Position numbers and translations under genes: made by a program. Below are positions 21,241-29,507 of a DNA stretch of 38,696 bases, piece by piece. Origin of the DNA: Lacticaseibacillus hegangensis (lineage in GTDB: Bacteria; Bacillota; Bacilli; Lactobacillales; Lactobacillaceae); the NCBI RefSeq assembly GCF_003946465.1, contig NZ_RHOL01000024.1:1-38696 (forward strand), read 5' to 3'. The notes beneath the pieces were generated by a model. That model saw only the letters and a list, made by a program, of their open reading frames with translations, did not search any database and was not told the origin of the DNA. Within the stretch, counting starts at the first letter, position 1. The number at the start of each line of letters is the position of its first letter.

Positions 21241-21660
21241 GTGCCAAAGGTGAGAACCTGAGGCACGCCTTCTTTCTTGGTTTATGGCGGTCTGTGGTGA
21301 TGATAAAGCCATGGACAGGTCACCCCGATATGGAAGCCACGCACGGCTGCCGGTCCGATTCCGGCACGGGGAATAGCTTGCGATGACCTCATACTAAACC
21401 GGGCGAGCGAGCGTGGCTGATGGAAGATACAGCGGGTGAAAGTCCTGCCAGCCACTCAAAGTTGGTCGCTGGTTGACAAGGGTGAACAGCCAGAAGCCGT
21501 ACGGTTAACGATCGAAGCCGTGCGCATCATGCGAGCAACAGTTTAGGGAAGGCATTGATACCGGTTACTCAATGCTGAAACGGGACGGTGCAACTCCGCC
21601 CGCTCGCTTTGGATCAAGTCTGGAAGACTCTTGGTATTGACTGTGAATTCGAACTATACG
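21241..21660 (+). ncRNA. Candidate large structured phage RNA
   Basis: The stretch from 21219 to 21763 has no supportable gene but dense pairing. Examples: GTGCC-AGGT-(GAGA)-ACCT-GGCAC at 21241-21266; a possible pseudoknot ATGGC/GCCAT (21284-88, 21308-12) crossed by GGTGA/TCACC (21296-300, 21320-24); AGCCACGC/GCGTGGCT (21335-42, 21411-18) enclosing TGCCGG/CCGGCA; CTGGTTG/CAGCCAG (21469-75, 21487-93); GCATTGA/TCAATGC (21552-58, 21569-75); CGGG-A-CGG/CCG-CCCG (21581-21602). Large ornate RNAs of the ROOL and GOLLD classes (roughly 600-800 nt) occur in Lactobacillales phages; class membership here is a guess. The tail to 21763 is AT-rich with one weak hairpin. Confidence 0.6.
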
Positions 21661-21763
21661 CCACGGAAAGAAATTTTTAATAAAGTATTGCACGCAACGA
21701 AGACAAGTGTTAGCATTTTAGCGTTGTGATTTTATTAAATAAATTTTTAGGAAGGGTTTAGAG

Positions 21764-22294
21764 ATGACTGTTAAGAAACGATTTTTGGTTTTAATTGCTG
21801 CTGTTGTACTTATGGCTACTGGGTTCGGCGCTAAGACACTGGCTGATAGTTACTGGATAGGTCACAGTGATGTTGAAGCCATCAATAATGATATCGATAC
21901 GCTTTCCACCCGAGTTCAATCGAAAAACGCTCAATTAACGCAATTGAGTTCTGACCTGAATAGTACTAAGTCCTCAGTTAACGGTTACCAAGACCAGATC
22001 AAGTCATTACAGGATCAACTTGCTCAGGCTAACGCTGACAAGCAAACTGAAATTCAACAGAAGATCAACGAAATCAATCAGAAAATTGCGGAAGGTAATC
22101 AGAAGGTTGCCGATAAGCAAAAAGAGGTTGATGCGGCCAACAAGAAAGTTTCCGATCTTCAGCAACAACTAGCCGACGCACAGCAAAAGCTGTCCGATGC
22201 ACAAAATCAAAACAATGCTGATCTGAACCAAGCATTGAGCGATGTTCAGGCGACACACGCTAAAGCTGATCAGGCCGTTCAAAATAACCAATAA
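21764..22294 (+). CDS. Secreted coiled-coil protein of unknown function
   Basis: 176 residues: a signal peptide (basic start, hydrophobic 7-24, likely cleavage near LADS), then an almost continuous coiled coil (about 40-170) rich in Gln, Asn, Lys and Asp with repeats such as DLQQQLADAQQKLSDAQ. There is no wall anchor or enzymatic domain. AGGAAGG precedes the ATG. It lies right after the structured RNA region and is followed by two terminators, forming an isolated unit between early and late genes. A lysogenic-conversion or envelope role is possible; no family is recognised. Confidence 0.8.
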   Translation: MTVKKRFLVLIAAVVLMATGFGAKTLADSYWIGHSDVEAINNDIDTLSTRVQSKNAQLTQLSSDLNSTKSSVNGYQDQIKSLQDQLAQANADKQTEIQQKINEINQKIAEGNQKVADKQKEVDAANKKVSDLQQQLADAQQKLSDAQNQNNADLNQALSDVQATHAKADQAVQNNQ

Positions 22295-22306
22295 GTTTTA
22301 TTGCTC

Positions 22307-22369
22307 AAGGACGCTTCAGCGTCTTTTGTTTGACCAAGCACTCCGCCAAACGGTGAGGTGCTATTTTTA
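22307..22369 (+). terminator. Two consecutive terminators
   Basis: GACGC-TTCA-GCGTC with TTTTGTTT (22307-22330), then AGCAC...GTGCT with inner CCG/CGG and ATTTTTAT (22337-22369). They isolate the coiled-coil gene from the packaging genes, unless late transcription is antiterminated. Confidence 0.75.
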
Positions 22370-22391
22370 TACATATTTTGGAGGTAAGAAC

Positions 22392-22646
22392 ATGAAACTG
22401 TACTTGGTTACATGCGAGACTGGGGACGCCGACCAATGGGAAGGCGGAACTGCCGAGGTTGATGCTGTATTCGCTACAACTGATAAAACCAAGCTAAACG
22501 ATTATTTGAAAAATAGAATGTTTAGCTATGACGGTGTGATAACAATGGAACTAGACAAGGAATACCCTGAAGGGGAAAAATCATCTAAGTGTCTTGCATC
22601 GTGGTGGGAAGAAGGGCCGTGTTATGACGACCCAATGGACATCTAA
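22392..22646 (+). CDS. Small acidic protein of unknown function
   Basis: 84 residues (MKLYLVTCETGDADQWEGGT...), acidic, with GGAGG seven bases before the ATG; the longer frame from 22242 has no site. It is the first gene after the double terminator and precedes the phosphoesterase. No family is recognised. Confidence 0.65.
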   Translation: MKLYLVTCETGDADQWEGGTAEVDAVFATTDKTKLNDYLKNRMFSYDGVITMELDKEYPEGEKSSKCLASWWEEGPCYDDPMDI

Positions 22647-22670
22647 TTTAAATTTTCAGGAGGCGAGTAG

Positions 22671-23819
22671 ATGCAATGGACAGATGAACAGATCGGTGAC
22701 ATTAGGAAGCTCGCCTCTGAAGGCTTTACCAGACGCGAGACAGCCGACAAACTCGGGATTAGCTATGATGCATTGCAAGGTAAAGCAAGACGGCTTGGTA
22801 TCGAGTTTCAAAAGCCAATGAAGAATGAATACGATTCAGACGGAACGCAATCAAGCGAAACTATCCTAAAGGTCGTCAGAGGCCATAAAATGACGCCTAA
22901 GGAGGTTTTGGAAGCTCACGGGTATGATTACACAAAATGGGAACTTGTACGCGCCACAAGTAATTTCTGGAAGCAAACACCCGAAGCAACTTTGTATCAA
23001 AGCAAAATTCAAATTAGGCCGCTGGTTGAAGCGGAGCAATATGAATCGCTGATGAATGACATCATCACACACAAGGAGCCGTATAAAGCCAAGGCTCCTA
23101 TTTTTGTGCCGTCAGAACGCTATCTGGTCATTCCTGCTTTTGATACACATTTCAACGGTCACACATTCGACATCTATGCTGAATCTCTTAAACGGCAACT
23201 AGAGATCATTCAACGCGGCCACTACGCTAAAATTTTGCTTATTCTGGGTGGTGACTTAGCCCATGTGGATAATATCAACTCGACCACCGCCAAGGGCACA
23301 CAGCTAGAAACAACCGACTTAGGCGAGACTGTGAACGAAATGGAACAATACTTCGAGACGTTGATTGAATCAATTATCAAGAACGCCAATGATTGTGAGG
23401 TCATGTATTGTGCCGGTAACCATGATCCGTCAGTTGGATATATGTTTGCTCGGCTATTGAAACGCGCATACAGCAACCAGCCTAATATCACTTGGGACAT
23501 ATCGTTGAAGCACTACAAAGGTGCAATGCTCGGCCACAACTTCATCGGTGCCACTCACGGAGACAAGGGTAAGAACAACTACCTTGCAAAATACCTAGAC
23601 GAGTTTGGTTTCATGTTAGGCACAGCACAGAACCGCGAGCTGTTTACGGGGCATCTACATTCAGAGATGAGCAAAGACCTAGGCGGATTCGTTCAGCGTC
23701 AAGTATCGACACGCAAGCCAACCGACAAATGGACTGATGATATTGGCGTGGTTGCCCACAAAACGTTTGAGCTGGTCGAATACAGCGATCATGATACGAG
23801 GGCGATCTACTATGTCTAA
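22671..23819 (+). CDS. Metallophosphoesterase with N-terminal helix-turn-helix
   Basis: 382 residues. An N-terminal HTH (about 1-45: TDEQIGDIRKLASEGFTRRE, ADKLGISYDALQGKARRLG) precedes a calcineurin-like phosphoesterase domain (about 145-375) with motifs DTHFNG, GGDLAH, GNHDPS, THGDKG and GHLHSE, a full set of metal ligands. It would be a phosphodiesterase or nuclease directed to DNA by the HTH. It is encoded shortly before the packaging genes, so a role in DNA processing before packaging is possible. Confidence 0.88.
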   Translation: MQWTDEQIGDIRKLASEGFTRRETADKLGISYDALQGKARRLGIEFQKPMKNEYDSDGTQSSETILKVVRGHKMTPKEVLEAHGYDYTKWELVRATSNFWKQTPEATLYQSKIQIRPLVEAEQYESLMNDIITHKEPYKAKAPIFVPSERYLVIPAFDTHFNGHTFDIYAESLKRQLEIIQRGHYAKILLILGGDLAHVDNINSTTAKGTQLETTDLGETVNEMEQYFETLIESIIKNANDCEVMYCAGNHDPSVGYMFARLLKRAYSNQPNITWDISLKHYKGAMLGHNFIGATHGDKGKNNYLAKYLDEFGFMLGTAQNRELFTGHLHSEMSKDLGGFVQRQVSTRKPTDKWTDDIGVVAHKTFELVEYSDHDTRAIYYV

Positions 23820-23901
23820 TGCGATGAAGCGAGTCGGATATGGATATGTGAGCAACATGGAACAAGTAATCATTGAGAAGTTGTCAAAGGAAGAGAAACA
23901 C

Positions 23902-24138
23902 ATGCAAGCAATTATCTACATGAAGCCAAATTGCCCCAAGTGTCGTATGACAGCCAACCTGCTGTCTCGTGCCATGCCAGTCCAAACAATCATGGCTGAC
24001 GAGCGAGACTATACGCGCTTCCGCAAGCAAGGCTACAAGTCCATGCCGGTAGTCACCGTGTACAAGCCAGATGGCACACACGATCAATGGTGCGACTTGC
24101 AGGTTGACAAGATCAACCAGTACAAGGAGGCTGACTAA
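23902..24138 (+). CDS. nrdH: Glutaredoxin-like thiol-redox protein (NrdH type)
   Basis: 78 residues with the thioredoxin-fold start MQAIIYMKPNCPKC, whose CPKC is a CxxC redox site, and the cis-Pro region KSMPVVTVYKPDG. NrdH-type proteins supply electrons to class Ib ribonucleotide reductase; no reductase gene is visible here, so it would serve the host enzyme. The ATG at 23902 has GGAAGAG upstream; an in-frame ATG at 23812 overlapping the previous gene would add 30 residues. Confidence 0.82.
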   Translation: MQAIIYMKPNCPKCRMTANLLSRAMPVQTIMADERDYTRFRKQGYKSMPVVTVYKPDGTHDQWCDLQVDKINQYKEAD

Positions 24139-24139
24139 A

Positions 24140-24304
24140 ATGTACTACTTCGTACTACTGCTGACACTGATCTTCGTGCTGGCCAAGCTGTTCGGCTTGA
24201 TTGCATGGAGTTGGCTACTGGTATTCGTACCGTTGATTGCTTGGATCATCTGGCTTGCATTCTGGATCGGGCTGGTTGTCGTCATCGGATTACATGAGGA
24301 GTGA
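24140..24304 (+). CDS. Small hydrophobic membrane protein
   Basis: 54 residues, almost entirely hydrophobic with two helices (about 3-21 and 24-50), rich in Trp and Leu, ending LHEE. AAGGAGG lies about 9 bases upstream. The next gene's ribosome binding site overlaps its end. It is unrelated to a typical two-helix holin, which would be longer and lie at the lysis end of the phage. Function unknown. Confidence 0.65.
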   Translation: MYYFVLLLTLIFVLAKLFGLIAWSWLLVFVPLIAWIIWLAFWIGLVVVIGLHEE

Positions 24305-24309
24305 TTGAT

Positions 24310-24516
24310 ATGGATGGGAACGATGTAGTCAAGATGACATTACTTGACATGAAGGGATTAGTAATGAACGACGAGGAAAAACAAGCGCTTATCGCTATGG
24401 CGGATCAGTATCTTGTTATCTACAATCACTTAATTGATATTGGTAAGAACGAACTATTTTCACACCAAGTTGCGATGAACATTGTTCAAGCGCAATACGC
24501 AGCATACAGGGACTAG
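24310..24516 (+). CDS. Small protein of unknown function
   Basis: 68 residues from ATG at 24310 (MDGNDVVKMTLLDMKGLVMN...), eight bases after GAGGAG; a GTG at 24301 is an alternative. Helical and acidic. It lies between a small membrane protein and the HNH gene. No family is recognised. Confidence 0.6.
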   Translation: MDGNDVVKMTLLDMKGLVMNDEEKQALIAMADQYLVIYNHLIDIGKNELFSHQVAMNIVQAQYAAYRD

Positions 24517-24519
24517 CAC

Positions 24520-25014
24520 ATGCGTGTGAAGGTGTGCCGCAAGGATGGCTGTAACAATGTAATCCCGTATGGCCAAGCAAACCCATACTGCACTGTGCAC
24601 GCATCCCTGTATAAGCCTAACTATGCTGATTCCACAAAGCACGTTAAACGTGACACATCGTACTACGACAAGTACAAGCGAGACAAAGAGTCTGCTGCAT
24701 TCTACAAGTCTAAGATATGGGAACACACCGCACGCGATGTTAAAGCTCATGCCTACTTTACGTGTGCAGTCTGTGGCAGAACGTATGACAAGCCAGGCTA
24801 TCTAGTCACTGATCACATCGTTCCTTTGAGGATTGACAGAAGCAAGTGCTTAGATCATGACAACCTATGGGTGCTGTGCAAGGGCTGTCACTACTGGAAG
24901 ACACAGCTTGAGGAAAAGATATACACGTCACAGTCCAGAATTGAAAATCTTGACGTTTCAACCAAGTGGACACGCAGCAAAATCTCTGAATGGGTACTCG
25001 CTCACAAAAAATAG
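24520..25014 (+). CDS. HNH endonuclease associated with the terminase
   Basis: 164 residues. An N-terminal Cys cluster (CRKDGCNN, YCTVHASLY) precedes an HNH domain with CAVCGRTYDKPGYLVTDHIVPLRI, DNLWVLCKGCHYWKT, which carries both the zinc-binding CxxC pairs and the catalytic DH/N/H residues. In many cos-type siphoviruses such an HNH protein, encoded just before the terminase, helps the large subunit cut cos. The start is three bases after the previous gene. Confidence 0.9.
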   Translation: MRVKVCRKDGCNNVIPYGQANPYCTVHASLYKPNYADSTKHVKRDTSYYDKYKRDKESAAFYKSKIWEHTARDVKAHAYFTCAVCGRTYDKPGYLVTDHIVPLRIDRSKCLDHDNLWVLCKGCHYWKTQLEEKIYTSQSRIENLDVSTKWTRSKISEWVLAHKK

Positions 25015-25149
25015 GGGGGCCCTATGTTGTTTAAGGGGAACCTCACACACCAGTGTCCATTTGTCGCGAGACCATTTTTGAAAAATTTCGACTTTTGAGG
25101 CCCAAATCCCTAAACGATGGCATTTCATCACAGAAAGGAGGCGCGTTTT
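25015..25149 (+). other. Candidate cos region between HNH and terminase genes
   Basis: 135 non-coding bases in an otherwise packed operon. They contain a GGGGGGCCC stretch at 25015-25023, the inverted repeat ATTTTTGAAAAAT (about 25073-25085) and several A/T runs. In HNH-terminase siphoviruses the packaging site often lies here. No cohesive end can be identified without the other end of the genome or sequencing of virion DNA. Confidence 0.35.
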
Positions 25150-25617
25150 TTGCCAGAAAATCATCCAAATTTAACAATTTTACATGCTGGTTCCTCTGAT
25201 GATCAGTCCAACAGTGGCGACGATATGAAGGACATCCAGAACACGCCTCCTGTTCACCTTGACGACGAAGCAAGCCGATTGTGGAAGTCACTTATTCCTG
25301 AAGTCAAGAAACTTGGTTACCTGAAAAAGATTGACCAGCCAAGCCTTGAACTATATTGCCGTTATTACTCACTTTACATTAAGTCTGAGCAGTTGATTGA
25401 AAAACAGGGACTGTGGATTTATGACAACGATAACGTTGCAGTAAAGCGTTCCCCCGGCGCGGTTCAAATGGACTCTTGTGTGAAGAATATGAAGTCGTTA
25501 GGGCATGATTTAGGACTTACGTTTGACTCTGGATTACGTCAGATAACTGTCGAAGAACCGGAAAAGCCTAAGAAAGACAGCCCATTGAAGGAGGTTGGTT
25601 TTGGTGCAGACGTTTGA
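25150..25617 (+). CDS. terS: Terminase small subunit, P27 family
   Basis: 155 residues from a TTG at 25150 that has AAAGGAGG about 9 bases upstream; an ATG at 25117 has none. The core HLDDEASRLWKSLIPEVKKLGYLKKIDQPSLELYCRYYSLY is typical of P27-family small subunits, which recognise the packaging site. It overlaps the large-subunit gene by 17 bases. Confidence 0.9.
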   Translation: MPENHPNLTILHAGSSDDQSNSGDDMKDIQNTPPVHLDDEASRLWKSLIPEVKKLGYLKKIDQPSLELYCRYYSLYIKSEQLIEKQGLWIYDNDNVAVKRSPGAVQMDSCVKNMKSLGHDLGLTFDSGLRQITVEEPEKPKKDSPLKEVGFGADV

Positions 25618-27493
25618 TTTTACTGGTGTAACTGATATTCGCAAATACGTAAAGCCGCACCAATCTGACTACCAAGGGCTGCTGGATAACTATCACGATC
25701 CAGGAACAAGATACGCTTATGACGTTATGTTCAGCAATAAATATATGACTGGTAGAGATGTTCAGCTGGCATGTATTAGGCACTTGAATGATTTATTGCG
25801 GATTGGCGATGGTGATTTTCCCTACCAATACAACTCAGACATGGTCAATGCAATTGAATACTTTTCACGACTGCTGCCCAATCCAGACGATACCTCAAAA
25901 ACAATTCAGCCATTCAAATGGCAATCGTTTATTCTTGATAGCTTGATTGGCTGGCGCACCCTAGACAACGGCACTCGATTCACAACCTCTAATATTTCTA
26001 TTGCTAGGCAACAAGGCAAAACTTGGTTAGCATCAATCCTAATCAACTTTTATTACTTTGTAGTCTGCTGGAATGCAACATCACAGGACTTGCTGGTGGC
26101 CAGTTACGATAGTGAACATGCAACCAAGCTGTTCAATGACGTATCTTTGCAGGCGAAGACAATTTTATCTCTGCCGGACTTTGCAGATGACGCTAGAGAA
26201 CGAGGCGTGGAAGCTCAAACCACGCAGGTTATCGCAAAGAACACTAAGAATACGATTCGTAAGGGTACCTCACAAGGCGGTGGCTTTGATAGTTTCCACA
26301 ATGCAATCGCTGTTTACGATGAAATTGGTAACTTGAGACCGGCACTGAATGAGACCTTAAAACAGATTACATCAGGCCAAAACGGTATTAAGAACAGAAT
26401 GTTTGTCAAAATTTCAACGGCTTATCCAGATATCAAGGTTAAGTTTAAGAACGACGAAGATGTTACCCGGTCTGCCATTGAACATGACGCTGTTAGAGAC
26501 GCTGACAACGTATTCCAAGTGATTTATGCTCAGGACTCGGAGGATGAGGTCTTTGAGCCGGAAACATGGGCTAAATCTAATCCAAATCTGCTTGAACTAC
26601 CAAAGGACAAGCGAGACAACCTACAAGAAGCTCTTAATCAGGATCGCAATGACAATGAGCGCGAGGGAACGCTGGAAACATTTGTTAATAAGTCATTAAA
26701 TCTGTGGAGCCGCCGCTTCCAGAACAGTTATCTATCTCTAGATAACATTCAGCGCAGCATTATTGACCATTTCGATGTGAATGGGCGTGATGTGTTCATC
26801 GGATTTGACGGATCACAGACCAATGATAATACGTCTTTTGGTTTCATTTATCCGTACACTGATCACGACAAACACATGTTTCATGTTCAGCAGCACAGCT
26901 TCATTCCATTCGCACAGGCAAAAACCATTGAAGCCAAATCTAAACAGGACGGATTAGATTACCTTAAATTGCAAGACGAAGGCTTCGTTGACATCACCAA
27001 TCTTTCCTCTGGCGTGATCAACAATGACCAGGTCTATCAGTGGTTGGTTGATTATGTTAATCAACATCGGCTCAAAGTAAAGTTCATTATTGCTGATCCA
27101 AACCACGGTGAATGGCTAGAAAAGAAACTTGAGAATTATCAACCGCAGTGGCAATGGTTTCCTTTGCCTCCTACCTCGTTCAAGCTGAATGAGCCTACTA
27201 AGGACTTTCAGAATCTGTTTATTAATGGCAATATTTCAATGCTGAATGATCCGTTGCTGATTGATGGACTTAACAACGCCGTATTGGTAGAAGACCGCGG
27301 TGGTTCAGTTAAAATCGACCGACAAAATCGTACTAGTGATCACATTGATACAACCGACGCGCTAATTAATGCTCATGATCAGGCTAGGTTCTATTTTGAA
27401 AACTATCATGATGAGGGATACAACCCGCTGAATGATTTGGACGCGCAGGGAAAACGTGACTTTTTCAAGGCAATGTTTGGAGGTGGTAAATAA
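25601..27493 (+). CDS. terL: Terminase large subunit
   Basis: 630 residues. ATPase half with a Walker A-like ARQQGKT (about 127) and Walker B AVYDEIGN; nuclease half beginning FIGFDGSQTNDNTSFGF with a later DHIDTTDALINAH acidic site. It powers DNA translocation into proheads and cuts the concatemer. AAGGAGG at 25587-25593 sits 7 bases before the TTG at 25601; a GTG at 25604 is equally possible. Confidence 0.95.
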   Translation: MVQTFDFTGVTDIRKYVKPHQSDYQGLLDNYHDPGTRYAYDVMFSNKYMTGRDVQLACIRHLNDLLRIGDGDFPYQYNSDMVNAIEYFSRLLPNPDDTSKTIQPFKWQSFILDSLIGWRTLDNGTRFTTSNISIARQQGKTWLASILINFYYFVVCWNATSQDLLVASYDSEHATKLFNDVSLQAKTILSLPDFADDARERGVEAQTTQVIAKNTKNTIRKGTSQGGGFDSFHNAIAVYDEIGNLRPALNETLKQITSGQNGIKNRMFVKISTAYPDIKVKFKNDEDVTRSAIEHDAVRDADNVFQVIYAQDSEDEVFEPETWAKSNPNLLELPKDKRDNLQEALNQDRNDNEREGTLETFVNKSLNLWSRRFQNSYLSLDNIQRSIIDHFDVNGRDVFIGFDGSQTNDNTSFGFIYPYTDHDKHMFHVQQHSFIPFAQAKTIEAKSKQDGLDYLKLQDEGFVDITNLSSGVINNDQVYQWLVDYVNQHRLKVKFIIADPNHGEWLEKKLENYQPQWQWFPLPPTSFKLNEPTKDFQNLFINGNISMLNDPLLIDGLNNAVLVEDRGGSVKIDRQNRTSDHIDTTDALINAHDQARFYFENYHDEGYNPLNDLDAQGKRDFFKAMFGGGK

Positions 27494-27666
27494 TGGCAAA
27501 GATTATTAGCAATTTGCTCAGCAATTGGGGCACGGTGATGCTATTCATCACCGGCTTGGCACTGATTGCAGTAGCAGCATTCACCTTTAACGTTGTTTTT
27601 GGTTATCTAGTAGCAGGCTTTGAGCTGTGTTTAGCTGCTTACATTCTAGACAAAGAAAGGGGGTGA
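27493..27666 (+). CDS. Small membrane protein between terminase and portal (DUF1056-like)
   Basis: 57 residues with two hydrophobic helices (about 14-30 and 33-51) and a charged end DKERG. It overlaps the terL stop (TAATG). A DUF1056 protein of this size occupies the same position in many lactobacillus and lactococcal phages. Function unknown. Confidence 0.7.
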   Translation: MAKIISNLLSNWGTVMLFITGLALIAVAAFTFNVVFGYLVAGFELCLAAYILDKERG

Positions 27667-27672
27667 AGTTAA

Positions 27673-28824
27673 ATGGGACTTCTAACCCCTAAAAATTTCA
27701 ACAAACGTAAAGCAAAAAACATGGTTTATCCAAGCAATCCTGCGTTTTTCACGACCACGGTTGGCGGCATGCAGCTTTCTTATGTTTCGGCGCTGTCTGC
27801 TTTGCAGAACACTAATGTTTATAGTGTGATAAACCGTATTGCGAGCGATGTTGCCTCGGCACACTTCAAAACTGAAAATACTGCAACATTGAACCGACTT
27901 GAGAGCCCTAGCGGCTTGATAGGCCGGTTTTCTTTTTGGCAAGGTGCGTTGATGCAGTTGTGCTTGTCGGGCAACGACTATATCCCGTTAGTTGGGCCAA
28001 ACTTGGAGCATATTCCTAACTCTGATGTCCAGATTAACTACTTGCCAGGCAATACAGGCATCGTATATACGGTTTTAGAGAGTAATGATCGTCCCCAAAT
28101 GGTGCTTAGACAGGACCAAATGCTTCATTTTAGGCTCATGCCAGACCCACAATATCGGTATTTGATTGGTCGATCGCCTTTAGAGAGCTTGCAAAACGCC
28201 CTTAATTTGGACGATAAAGCCTCAAAAAGCAACATGAGCGCTATGGAAAATCAGATTAATCCTGCTGGACAGCTCAAAATCAGTAACTATTTAAGCGATG
28301 GTAAAGACCTAGAAGCCGCCCGTGAAGAGTTTGAGAAAGCCAATACTGGTGAGAACTCTGGTCGCCTGATGGTTTTACCCGATGGGTTCGATTACACCCA
28401 GCTTGAAATGAAGACTGATGTATTTAAGGCCTTGGCTGACAATTCAGCATACTCTGCTGATCAAATCTCAAAGGCCTTTGGTGTGCCTAGCGATATTTTG
28501 GGCGGTGGCACCTCAACTGAAAGTCAGCATTCAAACATTGACCAAATCAAGGCAACATATCTGGCAAACTTAAACTCGTATGTAAATCCAATCGTGGATG
28601 AGCTGCGTTTGAAGATGAATGCACCTGACCTCGAATTGGATATCAAAGATATGTTGGATGTTGATGACTCGACACTTATCAATCAGGTATCAAATCTTGC
28701 TAAGTCTGGGGTGCTAGGTGCAGAACAAGCGCAATTCATACTCACGCGATCTGGATTTTTGCCTGATAACTTGCCTGATTTCAAACCGCTTACCAGCTCA
28801 ACGAAGGGAGGTGATGACAAGTGA
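27673..28824 (+). CDS. Portal protein, HK97 type
   Basis: 383 residues, normal for this family: VYSVINRIASDVASAHF near the start, LSGNDYIPLVG, and the clip/stem region with KAFGVPSDILGG. It forms the ring through which DNA enters the head. The ATG follows AAAGGGGGTGA by 6-7 bases. It overlaps the protease start by four bases. Confidence 0.95.
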   Translation: MGLLTPKNFNKRKAKNMVYPSNPAFFTTTVGGMQLSYVSALSALQNTNVYSVINRIASDVASAHFKTENTATLNRLESPSGLIGRFSFWQGALMQLCLSGNDYIPLVGPNLEHIPNSDVQINYLPGNTGIVYTVLESNDRPQMVLRQDQMLHFRLMPDPQYRYLIGRSPLESLQNALNLDDKASKSNMSAMENQINPAGQLKISNYLSDGKDLEAAREEFEKANTGENSGRLMVLPDGFDYTQLEMKTDVFKALADNSAYSADQISKAFGVPSDILGGGTSTESQHSNIDQIKATYLANLNSYVNPIVDELRLKMNAPDLELDIKDMLDVDDSTLINQVSNLAKSGVLGAEQAQFILTRSGFLPDNLPDFKPLTSSTKGGDDK

Positions 28825-29507
28825 TTATTCCGGTTAAAGGCTACATTACAAGCAACGACTTTGCACCAATCTATCGTGATTGGTTCGGCATGACGGTAGT
28901 ATCACCTTCAGATATTACTGATGTACTACCTGGCGATGGCTCTGATGTCACACTTGAGATTGCCTCCGATGGTGGCGAGGTCGATCCAGCAACAGAAATT
29001 TGCAATGCTTTGCGCAGCTATCAGGGCAATGTAACGGCAAAGATCGTATCAAACGCATACTCTGCGGCCACCATTGTTGCCATGGGTGCTAACAAAGTAC
29101 AGATGGCCCCAGGGGCAAAGATGATGATCCATCGTGCGTCAAGCGACGCCAGTGGGAACTCTCACGAGATGGATGCGGCATCTGACATGCTGCAAACTAC
29201 AGACAGTGCAATTGCAAACATCTATGCTGCTAAGACGGGCAAGCCTGCCAATGACTTTTTGGCATTGATGGACAAAGAAACATGGCTGGACGCTGATCAA
29301 GCTGTCGAATTAGGATTGGCAGACGAAAAGCTAGACTTCGATACGCCAATTGTAAATGCGGTGGGTCCGATTATTCCACATCAGGCAGTTCAACGAATTA
29401 AGAATCTGAAAGATGAAAACGAAAAGCTACGTAGTCAACTTCCTAAGCAGAACGATCTGCTAAACAAGAAGCTGGCTATTTTTTATGACAAAAAGGAGGT
29501 CCAATAA
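28821..29507 (+). CDS. ClpP-like prohead maturation protease
   Basis: 228 residues, S14/ClpP fold: LEIASDGGEV, nucleophile Ser in NAYSAATIVAMGA, His in KMMIHRASS and a later acidic residue. The C-terminal coil (about 190-220) may act as scaffold. GTG start at 28821 with GGAGGTGA upstream, overlapping the portal stop. It trims the capsid protein's N-terminal domain during head maturation. Confidence 0.93.
   Translation: MIIPVKGYITSNDFAPIYRDWFGMTVVSPSDITDVLPGDGSDVTLEIASDGGEVDPATEICNALRSYQGNVTAKIVSNAYSAATIVAMGANKVQMAPGAKMMIHRASSDASGNSHEMDAASDMLQTTDSAIANIYAAKTGKPANDFLALMDKETWLDADQAVELGLADEKLDFDTPIVNAVGPIIPHQAVQRIKNLKDENEKLRSQLPKQNDLLNKKLAIFYDKKEVQ

Noticed and set aside
21055-21312. Short ORFs on both strands over the arpU end and the non-coding region
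   Set aside because: They lack ribosome binding sites and recognisable sequence; part of their translation reflects the 11-bp tandem repeat.
21219-21763. Group II intron
   Set aside because: The GGGTGAAAGTCC motif and an AAGCCGTACGGTT segment recall group II introns, but there is no proper domain V hairpin, no reverse transcriptase and no interrupted gene.
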